Positions 63,847 to 64,000 of a DNA stretch of 64,000 nucleotides are shown in pieces; position 1 is the stretch's first letter; each line of letters begins with the position of its first letter. The notes below the pieces were generated by a model that worked only from the letters and a program-made list of their open reading frames with translations, was not told the origin of the DNA and did no database searches. Made by a program: the position numbers and the translations under genes. The DNA is taken from NCBI RefSeq assembly GCF_000626675.1, contig NZ_CP006842.1, positions 2,170,001 to 2,234,000 on the forward strand, read 5' to 3'. Source of the stretch: Corynebacterium glyciniphilum AJ 3170. Its GTDB lineage: Bacteria > Actinomycetota > Actinomycetes > Mycobacteriales > Mycobacteriaceae.

Positions 63847-64000
63847 ATGACGAATCAGGACTCCCTTCCCGCCTCGGAGGATCGTTCGGCAGCTGTCGCC
63901 GTCACGGCCTTCCCTCTGTTCATCCTCGCCGGCACCGTCATCGCGTTCTTCGCTCCGGATCCGTTCCTCCCACTGACGGACTACATCAACCTCTTCCTCA
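63847..64000 (+). CDS. Bile acid:sodium symporter-family transporter (5' part)
   Basis: Begins at ATG 63847 (MTNQDSLPASEDRSA) and runs off the right edge after 51 codons. The visible part has one hydrophobic segment AVTAFPLFILAGTVIAFFAP then DPFLPLTDYINLFL, which matches the start of BASS/YocS-type symporters. Only the N-terminus is visible, so family assignment is moderate. The 250-base gap to phoD is clearly AT-richer than the rest of the window. Confidence 0.65.
   Translation, partial: MTNQDSLPASEDRSAAVAVTAFPLFILAGTVIAFFAPDPFLPLTDYINLFL

Overview
This 64 kb window is chromosomal DNA from a high-GC actinobacterium, almost certainly a Corynebacterium. The evidence is gene content and order: DUF3052/aceE/acyl carrier protein; a mycothiol-dependent formaldehyde dehydrogenase with its metallo-hydrolase partner; dnaG/dgt/TPM-domain protein; glyS/zur; and the run hemW-hrcA-dnaJ-rsmE-phoH-ybeY-(CBS protein)-era-recO-uppS. 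From general knowledge the same blocks occur, in similar order, in Mycobacterium tuberculosis and C. glutamicum. I see no prophage, insertion sequence, CRISPR array or rRNA operon.

Layout. 1-7.7 kb: a methionine aminopeptidase cut by the window edge, a divergent XRE regulator, tRNA-Val, DUF3052 protein, AceE (pyruvate dehydrogenase E1), an AcpM-like acyl carrier protein, a serine hydrolase, a double SRPBCC protein, tRNA-Asn and a CAT-anticodon tRNA. 7.7-13.2 kb: a NarL-type two-component system, a small membrane protein, a CsoR-family regulator with a clear operator/promoter, and the formaldehyde-detoxification pair (MBL hydrolase and S-(hydroxymethyl)mycothiol dehydrogenase). 13.2-21.7 kb: DnaG primase with a degenerate zinc ribbon, a GMC oxidoreductase, a secreted RNase Sa-like ribonuclease, dGTPase, a DUF218 protein and a large TPM-domain/coiled-coil/glycine-rich surface protein. 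21.9-25.3 kb: a RibD-like reductase, a small membrane-anchored protein, glyS, a 6C-type small RNA with its own promoter and terminator, and zur. 25.3-37.9 kb: one long leftward run of housekeeping genes (hemW, hrcA, dnaJ, rsmE, phoH, ybeY, CBS protein, era, DUF4282, recO, uppS, ferritin-like/VIT iron transporter), many overlapping by 4-8 bases. 38-49.3 kb: FadD-type acyl-CoA ligase, M3 oligopeptidase followed by two tiny membrane proteins (71 and 28 aa), a TetR regulator with an esterase, a C-S lyase, an ABC exporter, a CsbD protein and 3-hydroxybutyryl-CoA dehydrogenase. 49.4-64 kb: more accessory content, with a BCCT transporter, secreted trypsin-like protease, DUF1990, 2-hydroxyacid dehydrogenase, repeat-bearing membrane protein, lipoprotein, acetyltransferase, CoA-transferase, an ascorbate-type PTS (fused IIA-IIB plus IIC) with a 3-hydroxyacyl-CoA dehydrogenase-like enzyme, a decayed AlkD-type gene, a Tat-exported PhoD phosphatase and the start of a BASS-family transporter.

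How it works together. Most genes are core metabolism, replication, repair, translation and ribosome maturation. The strongest non-coding signals are the 6C RNA between zur and glyS, the CsoR operator lying exactly in the spacer of the csoR promoter, and a small inverted repeat between the methionine aminopeptidase and XRE genes. The strongest protein-level oddities are the loss of three of four zinc ligands in DnaG, a translationally coupled 28-residue membrane peptide, and a broken alkD homologue. I did not find a clearly new multi-gene defence or biosynthetic system. Family calls are by recognition of motifs and remembered family sequences; no database search was run.
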